From: Caulobacteraceae bacterium
Lineage (GTDB): Bacteria; Pseudomonadota; Alphaproteobacteria; Caulobacterales; Caulobacteraceae
Length of the DNA stretch: 64,000 nucleotides
Assembly: GCA_019247715.1 (NCBI GenBank)
Contig: JAFBAO010000101.1
Span: forward strand, 52,635 to 116,634
Direction of reading: 5' to 3'
This document shows, one piece after another, positions 17,297 through 27,340 of this stretch. Positions within the stretch are counted from its first letter, which is position 1. Every line of letters starts with the position of its first letter. The notes beneath the pieces are model-generated. The model was not told where the DNA came from and did no database searches. It saw only the letters and a program-made list of their open reading frames with translations. A program made the translations under genes and the position numbers.

Positions 17297-20200
17297 TCAG
17301 AACATCGCCCGCCCGGCGAAGAAGATGTCGTAGCGCTGTTCGTTGTCGCGGAAGTCGGCGTCCCCCTCGAGGGCGAGGTAGGAGAGCTCGGTCCCCGCCT
17401 TCAGGGCGAAACCCGCCGTGATCCAGCCGCCCTTGACGTCTCCCGAGCTCAGGGTGAAGGGCAGGCCGCCGTTGAAGATGGCGATGGTGTCTCCGAAGTT
17501 GGCCGCCACCACTTCCCGATAGCCGGCATGGATCTCTGGCCGGAACCAGCTGTTCTGGCCGTACTGGCGTCCGAAGGCGACGATCGCCGAGGCGGTCAGG
17601 CGGCTGTCGGTCTGGCTGCTGATGCCGACGTTCACAACCTGGGCCCCCGGCCCGAAATTGTGGGCGCCCTGGTTCTGGTAAAGGTAGTCGAGCGCGATTT
17701 CGGGGCGCAGGTAGAAGCGTCTGATGCGGAATTCGTAGGACGCGCCCACGTGGGTGTCGGCGAACAGCCCTCCCCAGTGGGAAACGGCGCTCTCCGAGAC
17801 GCCCGTGGTGAGGAAGAGGTTCTTATCGTTGTACCAGGCGTAGCCCACCGCGCCCCTCAAGGAGAGGCCGAAGCCGCGCCACGCGCGGCGGTAGTAGGCG
17901 CCCATCTCGATCAGATCGGCGACCGTGCGCGCGCCGAAGGCCGCTTCCAGACCCTCGTTCTCGACGTTCAGATAGGCCAGCGTCAGTCCGAGGGCGCCGC
18001 CGCCGGCGCCCATCCGCTCGTAGCCGCCGACGAGACCGAAGACTTTGTCGTCGGAGCCGAGGGTTTCGGCGGTCTGCCGGCTCACCCGCTGGTTGACCTC
18101 CTGGAGCCAAAGACTGCCGCCCTCCACATGGACGCCGGCGTCGGGCGGCTCGGCGGTCAGCGCCGCGATATGCTGGGTCGCCGATTCCAGGGCCTCGAAG
18201 GTGCCGATCTGCCGGTCGGGGACGATCTGGTCGTAGAGCGAGATGAGTCCCGCCCGCGTCGACTGCATGGCGAGCGCCGCGCTGACCGGGGCGTCCCTAG
18301 CCGCCGCCGCGATGATCGCTTCGAAGGCGGCCGCCTCGCTGGCGTTGAAGCCCATTTCGGCCGGTGTCTTCAGCCTCAAATTCAGATCGAGATCGGCCGC
18401 GGCTTGAGAGAGGGCGCCCGTGTAGAGGTAGGGACCGATGACCTGGGACGATCCGAGGGAGCCGATGGACAGATCGCCCGGTCCGCGCGTGTGGACGAAG
18501 ACGTAGGTGGCCGAAGAGGCGGTCTGGAGCTTATCGAGGCTTACGCCGATCTGGGCGCCAGGGGCGAAGGTGGCGCTGACGCCGGCCGCCGCCGAGCCGG
18601 AGGTGTCGAAGACCGCCGCCGGCGCCAACCCACCCACCGCCGAGTCGGGATTGATGTCGGCCACGATCACGCCTCCGGCGCCCACGTTGAGGCGGGTCAG
18701 CGGGTGGGCCTCCGGCTTGGTGATGTTCAAGGTCGCGTTGTTGACGGTGATGGAAAGGTCGCTCTGGCCCGGAAGCTCGGTGAGCGCGCCGCTGAAGCGT
18801 CCGGCCTCCAGGTCGAGCGAGTTGGTCCCCGCCCCGAAGAGGATGTCCCCGACGATGGAGGGGCTTACCGCCCCGCTGAGCGCGCCGGAGGTCACCGCCT
18901 GGGGCTGGTTGACCGTGTAGAGCCCCACGCCCCCCGTTCCCGTCTGTTCAGAGATGATGACGGTGCCGGGGGCCACGCCCGGCCCCGATATCGTCTGGCC
19001 CGGGGTCAGCACGCCGGAGGTGACCGAACTGACGGAAAGGGTCGTACCTGAGATCGACGCCACGAATTTAGCGCTCGGCGCCCCAAGGCTCAGGCTCTGC
19101 GACGCCACCGTCGCGGAGTTGTTCACGGAATAGGTGCTGCCCGCCCCGCCGTCGCCGCTGAGAAGCTGGGTGATCACGGTGCCGCCCGGAACGCCGGGCC
19201 CGGTGATCACGTCGCCCACCTGGACCGAGCCCGAGCCGACGGCGCTCACGGTCAAGGTCGTTCCCGAAATCGATCCGGTGATCGCGGACGCAGCAGCCTG
19301 GGCCTGGGTGATGCTGACGCCGGCCGTCGAGGCCCGCACGTCGATCGCGGTGTTCGAGCCGAAGGTCGTGAAGAGGTTGCTGAGCGGCGAGGTGTTCGCC
19401 GTGATCGAGCCGGCGTTGATGATCTGGTGGAGCGATCCGGAAAAATCCGCGATGGCCGTGGTGTCGGCGGTCAGTCCGCTCTTGGAGGTTACCGCCGTCG
19501 CCGAGATCGCCCGGTTGTTGACGATCAAGGGCAGGTTCGCGCCCGCGAGGATCGCGATGCCGTAGGTGTGCGGCGCCGGGGTCCCCGAGGCGGGAGGGGC
19601 GTTGACGGTCAGCCCGGCGCGGATGTTGCCGTCGTTGACGATCGAGGGAACGCTGGTGGGAGAGCCGAGCGCGCCCACGATCTGGATCGCCGTGGAGTTG
19701 GCGGTGACCGCGTCGGACGTGACCGCGCCGCCTCCCTGAATGTGGATGCCCTGGCCGCCGATGATGGCCGATCCGGCGCCGTCGGCGGAGCCGACGAGCA
19801 GCCCCGTGGCGTTCACCGGCGCGGGCAACTGCGGCGTGGTCGTCTGGTCATAGAGACCCGAACCCGACACTCGGCCGCCGATGACGACCCCGTAGGGCTC
19901 CGCCGGATTGCCGCTGGCGCCGATGCTGACCGTCTTGCCCGAGGCGCCGACCTGCATCGCCGGGGCGCCTCCGAAGGTCGCGACGACCCCGGCCGGGAGC
20001 GTCGTCGCGACGCCGTTGATCACTGCTGTCGTGGTCTGGCCGACCGTGACCCCGCCGCCCACGTCGCCGCCGATCGCCACCGCCGAGCCGCTCTGCTGCA
20101 ACTCGTCCGGGGTGAGCCCGAGCACGACGCCGGTCGTCGGCGCGTTCGTACTGCGATAGCCGGTGGTGGTGATCGTGTTCTGGATGGTCACCGCGCCACC

Positions 20201-20842
20201 GACCGGGGCGCTGGTCACCAGACCCTGAGCTCCGGCGCCGGTGACGGTGACCGTCCCCCCCACGGTCAGGTTGCCCCCGACCGCCCCGGCTATATTGAGG
20301 CCGGCCGACCGGTCCCCTGTGACGACCATCGGCCCGCCCTGGGCGATGTCGCCGGTGATGCTGCCGCTTGGGGCGATGAAGATGCCGAACGAATCGTTCC
20401 CGTCGATGGTGATCGTGCCGGCGTTGGTGATCGATCCGTTGAACGCGCCGCCGGTCACCTCGATTCCGTAGCGGTTCTCGCCCGTGGCGAACGGGCCGTT
20501 CACCAGGCCGTCCTTGTTGGTGTCTATGGGCGTGTATGACATCAACAGCGAGATGGCGCCGCTATTGGTCACCGACCCCGTGTTGCCCCCGTTCACGAGG
20601 ATGCCGACGCTGTTGTCGACGTCGGTGTTGCTGATGGTCGCGCCGGAATCGACGATGACGGCGTTGCTGCTGTTCAGCGTCACGCCCGGCTGGCCGGCCG
20701 CCGAGCCCACGCTGCATCCCGATGGAAGCTCGACATCGGCGCCGTTGGTGGAGGACGGTCCGCCCGGACAGGCGCCGAATGCGCCGCCCGCGACGGCGAG
20801 CAGGGGGGCGACGGCGACCGCTGCGAGGCAGGCTCTGCGCAT
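17297..20842 (-). CDS. Autotransporter outer-membrane beta-barrel domain protein
   Basis: A 1181-residue type Va-like secreted protein. It has a signal peptide ending around VAGGAFGA, then a long Gly/Ser/Thr/Val-rich passenger of beta-helix character (repeated [32 protein letters not shown] turns). From about residue 890 a C-terminal barrel ends in FFAGRAMF with the terminal Phe used for outer-membrane insertion. Very few cysteines and no serine-protease triad were seen, so it is probably an adhesin or surface protein. Residues about 520-660 hold two copies of a module otherwise typical of phage and tail proteins (see repeat entry). It is on the same strand as, and upstream of, the sulfate operon, separated by 134 bp containing a promoter. 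Confidence 0.9.
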   Translation of the reverse strand: MRRACLAAVAVAPLLAVAGGAFGACPGGPSSTNGADVELPSGCSVGSAAGQPGVTLNSSNAVIVDSGATISNTDVDNSVGILVNGGNTGSVTNSGAISLLMSYTPIDTNKDGLVNGPFATGENRYGIEVTGGAFNGSITNAGTITIDGNDSFGIFIAPSGSITGDIAQGGPMVVTGDRSAGLNIAGAVGGNLTVGGTVTVTGAGAQGLVTSAPVGGAVTIQNTITTTGYRSTNAPTTGVVLGLTPDELQQSGSAVAIGGDVGGGVTVGQTTTAVINGVATTLPAGVVATFGGAPAMQVGASGKTVSIGASGNPAEPYGVVIGGRVSGSGLYDQTTTPQLPAPVNATGLLVGSADGAGSAIIGGQGIHIQGGGAVTSDAVTANSTAIQIVGALGSPTSVPSIVNDGNIRAGLTVNAPPASGTPAPHTYGIAILAGANLPLIVNNRAISATAVTSKSGLTADTTAIADFSGSLHQIINAGSITANTSPLSNLFTTFGSNTAIDVRASTAGVSITQAQAAASAITGSISGTTLTVSAVGSGSVQVGDVITGPGVPGGTVITQLLSGDGGAGSTYSVNNSATVASQSLSLGAPSAKFVASISGTTLSVSSVTSGVLTPGQTISGPGVAPGTVIISEQTGTGGVGLYTVNQPQAVTSGALSGAVSPSIVGDILFGAGTNSLDLEAGRFSGALTELPGQSDLSITVNNATLNITKPEAHPLTRLNVGAGGVIVADINPDSAVGGLAPAAVFDTSGSAAAGVSATFAPGAQIGVSLDKLQTASSATYVFVHTRGPGDLSIGSLGSSQVIGPYLYTGALSQAAADLDLNLRLKTPAEMGFNASEAAAFEAIIAAAARDAPVSAALAMQSTRAGLISLYDQIVPDRQIGTFEALESATQHIAALTAEPPDAGVHVEGGSLWLQEVNQRVSRQTAETLGSDDKVFGLVGGYERMGAGGGALGLTLAYLNVENEGLEAAFGARTVADLIEMGAYYRRAWRGFGLSLRGAVGYAWYNDKNLFLTTGVSESAVSHWGGLFADTHVGASYEFRIRRFYLRPEIALDYLYQNQGAHNFGPGAQVVNVGISSQTDSRLTASAIVAFGRQYGQNSWFRPEIHAGYREVVAANFGDTIAIFNGGLPFTLSSGDVKGGWITAGFALKAGTELSYLALEGDADFRDNEQRYDIFFAGRAMF
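18871..19283 (-). repeat. Two tandem beta-modules inside the autotransporter passenger
   Basis: Two adjacent segments of about 65 residues share one pattern: SISGTTLTV, then a [13 protein letters not shown] turn, then GTVI, then a GTGGVG(L/S)TYTV-like strand, then a closing Gln/Ser-rich strand. The first copy is about 19283-19083 and the second about 19064-18871 on the minus strand. The same pattern recurs in the phage-like remnant at 62895-63085 (TISGTGVATGTQI, GTYLVSIPEQTVSATTISG). Confidence 0.7.
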
Positions 20843-21123
20843 TAAACGAGACTCTCTGACAGTCGCCGACCAAATCGCCCGGGAGCTTCGCCGCCTATTA
20901 CGACTGCATTGCGACCCGATTCAAGCGGCTGCTGAGCCACCCACGGACCTGTCATCGGCAAGACACATCCTCAAATTCCAATATGATTCGGCGCTGGGCC
21001 CCTCCCGGCGACGATGGCGCGGCGCGTCGGGGGGCCCAGGGCCTGGCCGTCCGGTCCGGATTCCGACCGGCGGGGCAACCCGCGGACGGTCTCGCCGGTC
21101 GCTTTGGGAGTGAATCGTCGGTC

Positions 21124-22533
21124 ATGGCCGCAGAGCCAGCTCAGACGTCGCCGCCAAGGGCCAGCCCGCCGCCCTGGACCCCGCTCGCCGTGGCCGGGGC
21201 GGCGGTGGTCGCCCTGATCGTCGTGGCCGAAGGTCACCGCGCCGCGCCGCAGGCGGCGCTCGTCACCAGCGTGCTGATCCTGGCCTTGGGATTGGCCCTC
21301 AGCTTTTGGGGTCGCGCGCCGCCGCAGGGGACCCCCAGCCGCCTGGCCGCGGCCCCCTCCTGGCGCCAGCGCGAGCCGGCCCCTCCGCCTTTCGCCGCGG
21401 TCCTGGAGGCGCTCGAAGACCCGATTCTGCTCGTCACCGGCGACGAGCCGGACGATCTGGCCGGCCGTCGGGTGATCTACGCGAACGCCGCCGCCCGAGA
21501 GCTCTTCCATGCGACCCGCGAGGCGGCGCCCCTCGTCACGGTGGTGCGCGATCCAGCGGTGCTGGAGGCGGTCGACGAGGCTCTGTTCGGCAAGATCGCC
21601 GGCCGCGCCGTCTACGAGGCGGGCGGCGTCCAGGACCGGGTCTGGAGCGCCAGAACCGAACCGCTGGGGGAGCGCGAGGGCAGGGCTCTCGCCCTGCTGG
21701 CCCTGCGAGACGAGACGGAGCTGCGCCGCTCGGAGCGGACCCGCGCCGATTTCCTGGCCAACGCCAGCCACGAGCTTCGCACGCCGCTGGCCTCCCTCAC
21801 CGGGTTCATCGAAACGCTTCGGGGCCACGCGCGGGAAGATGCCGAGGCCCGGGATCGGTTCCTGGGGATCATGCATCACCAAGCCGGCCGGATGGCGCGG
21901 CTCATCGAAGATCTGATGTCCCTAAGCCGGATCGAGCTCAACGAACATATCCCCCCGCAGGGGCGCGCGGATCTTCGGATGACGACAAGGGACGTAATCG
22001 ACGCCCTCGCGCCGCTGGCCTCCGAGAAATGCGTGCGCTTCGAGATCCGCCAGCCCGACCAGCCCGCCGTCATCGAGCCGGCCGACCGCGACCAGGTGCT
22101 GCAAGTGATCCAGAACCTGGCCGAAAACGCCCTGAAGTACGCTCCTCAGGGCACGGCGGTGATCTTGGAGCTCGGCGTCGACGTGACCGCCGAGGCGGCG
22201 GCCGAGCCCCAGCGCGCCGGAACCGCGCACCTTTCTCTGCTGACCCCCGATCACGCCGCCGGCAAGCGCTACGTGCTCCTCAGGGTGTGCGACCAGGGGG
22301 CGGGCGTCGCCCGCGAGCACCTGCCTCGGCTCACCGAGCGCTTCTACCGGGTCGAAGGCCAGCGGGGTCCGGAGCGGGCAGGCACCGGTCTGGGACTGGC
22401 CATCGTGAAACACATCGTCAACCGGCACCGGGGCGGTCTGGTGGTGGAAAGCGCGCTGGGGGAAGGGACGATCTTCAGCGTCTACTTCCCGATGGCCCCG
22501 GCGCAACCCGAGCCGGACTTCCCGGCCGCTTGA
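21124..22533 (+). CDS. phoR: PhoR-type sensor histidine kinase
   Basis: A 469-residue membrane kinase of the phosphate-limitation system. Two hydrophobic segments sit near the N-terminus (AVAGAAVVALIVVA and VLILALGLALSFW). A PAS-like region (about residues 85-190) follows, then the H-box FLANASHELRTPLASLTGF with the phospho-acceptor His. The N box is QNLAENALKYA and the G boxes include DQGAGV and GTGLGLAIVKHI. ATG 21124 was chosen; the open frame upstream to 20983 has no conserved content. No phoB or pst genes follow; purD begins 32 bp downstream. Confidence 0.87.
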   Translation: MAAEPAQTSPPRASPPPWTPLAVAGAAVVALIVVAEGHRAAPQAALVTSVLILALGLALSFWGRAPPQGTPSRLAAAPSWRQREPAPPPFAAVLEALEDPILLVTGDEPDDLAGRRVIYANAAARELFHATREAAPLVTVVRDPAVLEAVDEALFGKIAGRAVYEAGGVQDRVWSARTEPLGEREGRALALLALRDETELRRSERTRADFLANASHELRTPLASLTGFIETLRGHAREDAEARDRFLGIMHHQAGRMARLIEDLMSLSRIELNEHIPPQGRADLRMTTRDVIDALAPLASEKCVRFEIRQPDQPAVIEPADRDQVLQVIQNLAENALKYAPQGTAVILELGVDVTAEAAAEPQRAGTAHLSLLTPDHAAGKRYVLLRVCDQGAGVAREHLPRLTERFYRVEGQRGPERAGTGLGLAIVKHIVNRHRGGLVVESALGEGTIFSVYFPMAPAQPEPDFPAA

Positions 22534-22565
22534 CCGCGCCGCGACCGCGCGCCAAGGGCGGCGGG

Positions 22566-23834
22566 ATGAACATCCTTCTCGTGGGCGCCGGCGGGCGCGA
22601 ACACGCTCTCGCCTGGAAAATCGCCGGCTCGCCTTTGCTGGGGCGGCTCGTCTGCGCTCCCGGGAACCCGGGCATGGCCCGGCTCGCCGAGCTCCGCGCG
22701 GTGGCCGCGACCGACGTGCAAGGTCAGGTCGCCCTCGCCCGCGAAATCGGCGCCGACCTCGTGGTCGTCGGTCCGGAGGCCGCCGTCGCCGCCGGCCTCG
22801 CCGACGCCTTGCAGGCTGCGGGAATCCCTTGTTTCGGGCCGACGGCCGCCGCCGGGCGGCTCGAATCGTCGAAGGCGTTCACCAAGGCCTTCGCCGATCG
22901 CCATGGCATTCCGACCGCTCGTTACGGCGTCTTCGAGACCGCCGAGCCGGCGAAGGCCTTCCTGAGCCGGTTCGCCCCTCCCTTCGTGATCAAGGCCGAC
23001 GGCCTGGCGGCGGGTAAGGGCGTGGTCATCGCTCCCGACCGGGCGGCGGCCGAGGCGGCCATCGACGACGCCCTCGGCGGCCGGTTCGGGGCCGCGGGCG
23101 CCCGGGTCGTGGTGGAGGAGTTCCTCGAGGGCGAGATCGCATCCCTCTTCGCCCTTTGCGACGGCCGCTCCAGCCTGTTGTTCGGGGGCGCCCAAGACCA
23201 CAAGCGCGCCTTCGACGGGGAGGCCGGCCCGAACACCGGGGGCATGGGCGCCTACGCCCCTGCGCCCGTGCTTTCCGAGGCGGTCGTCGAGACGACGCGG
23301 GTTCGACTGATCGAGCCGGCCTTGCGCGGCGTCGCCGCGGAGGGCGCCCCCTTTCGCGGGGTCCTCTTCTGCGAGCTGATGGTCACCGCCGAAGGGCCGA
23401 AGCTGGTGGAGTTCAACGTCCGGTTCGGCGACCCGGAATGCCAGGTGCTGATGCTGCGGCTGGAGAGCGACCTCGTCCCCTTCCTGCGTGCGGCCGCGGC
23501 CGGTGGGCTGGAGAGGCTGCCGCCGCCGCGCTGGCGCGCCGAGGCGGCGATCTGCGTCGTTCTGGCGGCCAAGGGCTATCCGGAGAGCCCGATTTCGGGG
23601 TCGGTCATCGAAGGAGCGGACGCTGACTTCGGGCCGGGCGTGCAGATCTTCCATGCCGGGACGGCCCGTCGCGGAGATGGCGCTCTGGTTGCGGCCGGCG
23701 GGCGGGTGCTGAACGTCTGCGCCCTTGGAGCGACGCTGAAGGCGGCGCGTGACCGGGCTTATGAGGCCGTCTCTAAAATCCGCTGGCCGGAGGGCTTCCA
23801 CCGCACCGACATCGGCTGGCGCGCGCTCGGCTGA
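22566..23834 (+). CDS. purD: Phosphoribosylamine--glycine ligase
   Basis: ATP-grasp enzyme that joins glycine to phosphoribosylamine in de novo purine synthesis. The 422-residue protein starts MNILLVGAGGREHALAWK. It has the GARS signatures VIKADGLAAGKGVVI, EEFLEGEIASLFALCDG, QDHKRAFDGEAGPNTGGMGA and EFNVRFGDPECQ. A G-rich stretch (GGGCGGCGGG) precedes the ATG. It lies on the same strand as phoR, 32 bp downstream, so the two may be co-transcribed. Confidence 0.96.
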   Translation: MNILLVGAGGREHALAWKIAGSPLLGRLVCAPGNPGMARLAELRAVAATDVQGQVALAREIGADLVVVGPEAAVAAGLADALQAAGIPCFGPTAAAGRLESSKAFTKAFADRHGIPTARYGVFETAEPAKAFLSRFAPPFVIKADGLAAGKGVVIAPDRAAAEAAIDDALGGRFGAAGARVVVEEFLEGEIASLFALCDGRSSLLFGGAQDHKRAFDGEAGPNTGGMGAYAPAPVLSEAVVETTRVRLIEPALRGVAAEGAPFRGVLFCELMVTAEGPKLVEFNVRFGDPECQVLMLRLESDLVPFLRAAAAGGLERLPPPRWRAEAAICVVLAAKGYPESPISGSVIEGADADFGPGVQIFHAGTARRGDGALVAAGGRVLNVCALGATLKAARDRAYEAVSKIRWPEGFHRTDIGWRALG

Positions 23835-23874
23835 ACGTCCCGGCCGCCCGCTTGGCAAGCCGGGGCAGGCCCGA

Positions 23875-23920
23875 CTAGTGTCCCAAGTGCGAAGTTCGCC
23901 AGCGGATGGGGGCGGGCGAT
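23875..23920. repeat. Partial copy E of the CTAGTGTCCC repeat (left half of unit 1)
   Basis: CTAGTGTCCC at 23875, then GCGAAGTTCGCCAGCGGATG as in unit 1 of copies A and C. The right-hand arm is absent. It sits 40 bp after the purD stop and ends just before the ribosome site of the phosphotransferase gene. Confidence 0.7.
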
Positions 23921-23937
23921 CGGGTGAGGAAGGTTCC

Positions 23938-25020
23938 ATGGCTCAGACCGTTGTCAACGAGGCCGAGCAGCTTCGCGAGCAACTCAACACGGGAACCAAG
24001 GAGGTCGCCGAGGCCCACCGGTTCGACGAAGCCAAGCTCGAGCGCTGGCTCCGGGCGAACGTCGAGGGATTTGCGGGCCCCTTGGAAGTGCGCCAGTTCA
24101 AGGGCGGCCAGTCCAATCCCACCTACCAACTGGTCACCCCGAAGCGGAAGTACGTCCTGCGCCGCAAGCCCCCCGGCCATCTGCTGCCGTCGGCCCACGC
24201 GGTGGACCGCGAGTTCAGGGTGATCAGCGCCCTTCACCCCACCGGCTTTCCGGTAGCCAAGCCCTACGGCCTCTGCACGGACGAGAGCGTCATCGGCACC
24301 ATGTTCTACGTGATGGCGATGGTCGAGGGGCGCATCCTTTGGGACCAGACCCTGCCGACCTACACGCCCGCCGAGCGCCGCCCGATCTACATGGCTGAGG
24401 TCGCCACCTTGGCCGCTCTCCACAACACCGACTATCGGGCGGTCGGGCTCGAAGACTTCGGCCGGACCGGCAACTACGTCGCTCGCCAGATCGACCGCTG
24501 GACCAAGCAGTACCGGGCCTCGGAGACGGAGCGGCGCGAGCCCATGGAGCAGCTGATCGCATGGTTGCCCAAGACCTGCCCCGAGGATTCGCGGGTCTCG
24601 GTCGTCCACGGCGACTACCGGCTGGACAACATGGTGATGCACCCGACCGAGCCCCGGGTGATCGCTGTCCTCGACTGGGAGCTTTCGACACTGGGCAGCC
24701 CGGTGGCGGATTTCACCTACTTCCTGATGCAGTGGGTGAATGGGCCGCTCTCCGAGATCGGGGACCCCACGGCGCACGGCCTGCCGACCGTCGACGAGGT
24801 GGTGGCCGAGTATTGCCGCCTGACCGGACGGCCTGGCCTGCCCGATCTCAACTGGTACTTCGCCTACAATCTCTTCCGGCTGGCGGCGATCCTGCAGGGC
24901 ATCGTCGGGCGCGCCCGGGAAGGCACCGCCAGCAGCCCGCAGGCCGCGACCCAGGAGGCGCGGATCCCGCCGTTGCTGGACGTCGCGCTGACCTACGCCG
25001 CCAAGGCCGGCCTCCGCTAG
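23938..25020 (+). CDS. Phosphotransferase family protein (aminoglycoside phosphotransferase/ACAD10-like fold)
   Basis: A 360-residue kinase-fold protein starting MAQTVVNEAEQLREQLNTGT, with TGAGGAAGG before the ATG. It has the nucleotide-binding start FKGGQSNPTYQL, the lysine/arginine region YVLRRKPPG, the Brenner-type catalytic loop VVHGDYRLDNMV and the metal-binding LDWELSTLGSPVADF. Members of this family are often found with acyl-CoA dehydrogenases and may phosphorylate hydroxyacyl-CoA; aminoglycoside resistance is unlikely. Its TAG stop shares the palindrome CTAG with the stop of lpxK on the other strand (25017-25020). Confidence 0.87.
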   Translation: MAQTVVNEAEQLREQLNTGTKEVAEAHRFDEAKLERWLRANVEGFAGPLEVRQFKGGQSNPTYQLVTPKRKYVLRRKPPGHLLPSAHAVDREFRVISALHPTGFPVAKPYGLCTDESVIGTMFYVMAMVEGRILWDQTLPTYTPAERRPIYMAEVATLAALHNTDYRAVGLEDFGRTGNYVARQIDRWTKQYRASETERREPMEQLIAWLPKTCPEDSRVSVVHGDYRLDNMVMHPTEPRVIAVLDWELSTLGSPVADFTYFLMQWVNGPLSEIGDPTAHGLPTVDEVVAEYCRLTGRPGLPDLNWYFAYNLFRLAAILQGIVGRAREGTASSPQAATQEARIPPLLDVALTYAAKAGLR

Positions 25021-26063
25021 ACCTTCGGCTTCGCCGGCTCAGGCGGGTCTCTTGAGACCGAGAGGGTCCGGTCGAGAAGCGCGTCCAGCGCCGCCAGGTC
25101 CTCGAACCTCGCCGCCACCGGCCAAGCGGCCACACGGTCGCGCCAGATCCTAGGCAGGCGGACGTAGTCCTTCTCGCTCGTCAAAAGGCTTGCCCCCAGG
25201 GCCTCGGCGCGGCGGGCGAGCGCGCGCAGCAGGCCTTCGTCGTAGGCGAGGTGGTCCGGAAGCGGGGCGAAGTCTGCGAGACGGGCGCCCGCAGCCTCCA
25301 GGGCGCGCTCCATCTTCCACGGCTTGCCGATGCCGGCGAAGGCCAGCAGGGGCCCGGCGGGCGGCGCGCTCACTGGCGCGAGGCGGGCGATGAGCGTCGG
25401 CTTGCCCGCGAAAAGAGCCAGCAACGCAGGCGAGACTGCTGGCGCATCGACCGGGAGCAGCACCACCACCGCGTCCGCCCGCGCCAGCCCCGCCGCCAGC
25501 GGCTCGCGCATCGGGCCGGCCGGAAAGACGGCGCCGTCGCCGAACGGCCACTCGCCGTCCCGGGTCTCCCCGTCGACCACCACCAGGCTCAGGGTCTTCT
25601 TTACGCAAGGGTTCTGGTGGCCGTCGTCCATTACGATCACCCGCGCTCCATCGGCGACCGCGGCGGCGGCCCCGGCGGCGCGGTCTCGGGCGACGATCAC
25701 CGGCGCTTCCGTCGCCAGCATCAGGGCCTCGTCGCCGACCAGCCTGGCGTCGTGCCGCTCCGGGTCGACCCGGAGCGGCCCTGGCAGCCGACCGCCGTAG
25801 CCTCGGGTGAGGATCCGCACGGCGAGGCCCCGGCCGGCGATGTGGGCGGCGAGCGCGCGCGCCACCGGCGTCTTGCCCGAGCCGCCCATGGTCAGGTTCC
25901 CCACGCAGACCACCGGAACCCCGGGATCGAGGGGTCGGCCGCGGGCTATGCGGCGGGCGGTCGCCCCGGCCCAGAGCCAGGAAGCCGGTCGCAGCAGGGT
26001 GCGGATGAGGGGGGCCGGCGCGCCCTTGCGGACATACCAGAAGCGGGGCGTGACGAGCTTCAC
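25017..26063 (-). CDS. lpxK: Tetraacyldisaccharide 4'-kinase
   Basis: Phosphorylates the 4' position of the lipid A disaccharide precursor at the inner membrane. The 348-residue protein starts MKLVTPRFWYVRKG at a GTG (26063) overlapping the waaA stop (GTGA). The P-loop is VGNLTMGGSGKTPVARALA, followed by LTRGYGG, the MDDGHQN variant of the usual DDGFQ, and a C-terminal LTSEKDYVRLP. The neighbours waaA, a DUF374 acyltransferase and msbA complete a lipid A/Kdo transport operon. Confidence 0.94.
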   Translation of the reverse strand: MKLVTPRFWYVRKGAPAPLIRTLLRPASWLWAGATARRIARGRPLDPGVPVVCVGNLTMGGSGKTPVARALAAHIAGRGLAVRILTRGYGGRLPGPLRVDPERHDARLVGDEALMLATEAPVIVARDRAAGAAAAVADGARVIVMDDGHQNPCVKKTLSLVVVDGETRDGEWPFGDGAVFPAGPMREPLAAGLARADAVVVLLPVDAPAVSPALLALFAGKPTLIARLAPVSAPPAGPLLAFAGIGKPWKMERALEAAGARLADFAPLPDHLAYDEGLLRALARRAEALGASLLTSEKDYVRLPRIWRDRVAAWPVAARFEDLAALDALLDRTLSVSRDPPEPAKPKV

Positions 26064-27340
26064 GGCAGCAGTGGGCCGATCAGCGCCAGGGCCGCCTCCA
26101 GCTGGCCTGCCTGTCGGCCTGCGAAGGCGATGGCGGCCTCGCCCATCGCCCGTCGCCGCTCGTGGTCGCCCAGCAGCAGGTCCAGCGTCTCGACCAGCGC
26201 GGGCGGATCGGCGGCCACCAGGGCGGCGCCGGCGGCGACGAGATCCTCGTAGAGGTCGGCGAAGTTGGACACGTCCGGTCCGCTGACCGCCGGCGCGCCG
26301 AGCCGCGCCGGCTCCAGGGGGTTGTGGCCGCCGATCCCCTCGCCGAAGCTGCCGCCCATGACCGCCACGTCGGCGAGCCTGAGCACCAGGCCGATCTCGC
26401 CCAGGGTGTCGGCAAGGTAGATTTCGGTCTGCGCGTCCAGCTTGTCGCCGGCCGAGCGGCGGGCGACGCGGGCCGGAGCGAGCTCGCTTGCGATCGTCTC
26501 GCCCCGCTGCGGGTGGCGGGGCGCCAGGATCAGCAGCGGCGGAGGCCGGCCAGCCAGGCCACCCATCACCCGCGCAATCATCGCCTCTTCCGGCGCGTGG
26601 GTGCTCACGGCCGCGACGATGGGGCGCGGCCCGGCCGCCGCCCGCAGCCTCGCCACTTCCGTCCCGTCCGCCAGCAATGGCGCCGCGGCGCGCTTCAGGT
26701 TGAGGCGGCCCGCCGGTCGGGCGCCCAGCGAGACCAGCCGAGCCTCGCTCGCCGCGTCCTGGGGGAGGACCAGCTCGAACGCGCCCAGCACCTTGCGGAT
26801 GGCCGACGGCCATCGGCTCCAGGCGCGGTAGCTGCGTTCGGTGATCCGCGCCGAGACGAGGGCGAGCTTCGCTCCCCTCGCCCGGGTCTGAAGGATCAGA
26901 TTGGGCCAAAGCTCGCTCTCGACGAAAAGGCCGAGATCGGGCCGCCAGTGATCCAGAAACCGGCGCACCGCGCCCGGGGTGTCCACCGGAGCGAATTGGT
27001 GGATGACCCCGGCCGGGAGACGCGGCCCCAGCACTTCCGCCGAGGCCCGCGTTCCGGTGGTGACGAGCAGCCCGAGATCGGGCCGGTCGGCAGCGAGCCG
27101 CTCGACGAGCGGCAGTAGCGAAAGGCTTTCGCCGACGCTTACCGCGTGCAGCCAGACGAGGCCGCCAGGCGGGCGGGCGACCGAAGCCCTCCCGAGGCGC
27201 TCGCCGAGCCGGACGGGATCCTCCTTGCCGCGCCGCGCTCGTCGCGACAGCACAGTCGTCGCCAGCGGGGCGAGGGCCGCCGCGGCGGCCCCATAGGCCG
27301 CCAGCGAGAGCGGCAGAGCCTCTTTTCGCTCCGGGTTCAT
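26060..27340 (-). CDS. waaA: 3-deoxy-D-manno-octulosonic acid (Kdo) transferase
   Basis: Adds Kdo to the lipid A precursor. The 426-residue GT30 enzyme has an N-terminal membrane anchor (LSLAAYGAAAAALAPLATT) and the Kdo-transferase signatures LVWLHAVSVGESLSLLPLV, FVESELWPNL, LVSARITERSYRAW and the C-terminal MGGSFGEGIGGHNPLEPA. ATGA overlap with the upstream DUF374 gene and GTGA overlap with lpxK show a tightly coupled operon. Confidence 0.94.
   Translation of the reverse strand: MNPERKEALPLSLAAYGAAAAALAPLATTVLSRRARRGKEDPVRLGERLGRASVARPPGGLVWLHAVSVGESLSLLPLVERLAADRPDLGLLVTTGTRASAEVLGPRLPAGVIHQFAPVDTPGAVRRFLDHWRPDLGLFVESELWPNLILQTRARGAKLALVSARITERSYRAWSRWPSAIRKVLGAFELVLPQDAASEARLVSLGARPAGRLNLKRAAAPLLADGTEVARLRAAAGPRPIVAAVSTHAPEEAMIARVMGGLAGRPPPLLILAPRHPQRGETIASELAPARVARRSAGDKLDAQTEIYLADTLGEIGLVLRLADVAVMGGSFGEGIGGHNPLEPARLGAPAVSGPDVSNFADLYEDLVAAGAALVAADPPALVETLDLLLGDHERRRAMGEAAIAFAGRQAGQLEAALALIGPLLP

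Noticed and set aside
21306..22565. Upstream extension of the purD frame by about 420 codons
   Set aside because: It lies in the wrong frame over phoR; PurD starts cleanly at 22566 with its conserved N-terminus.
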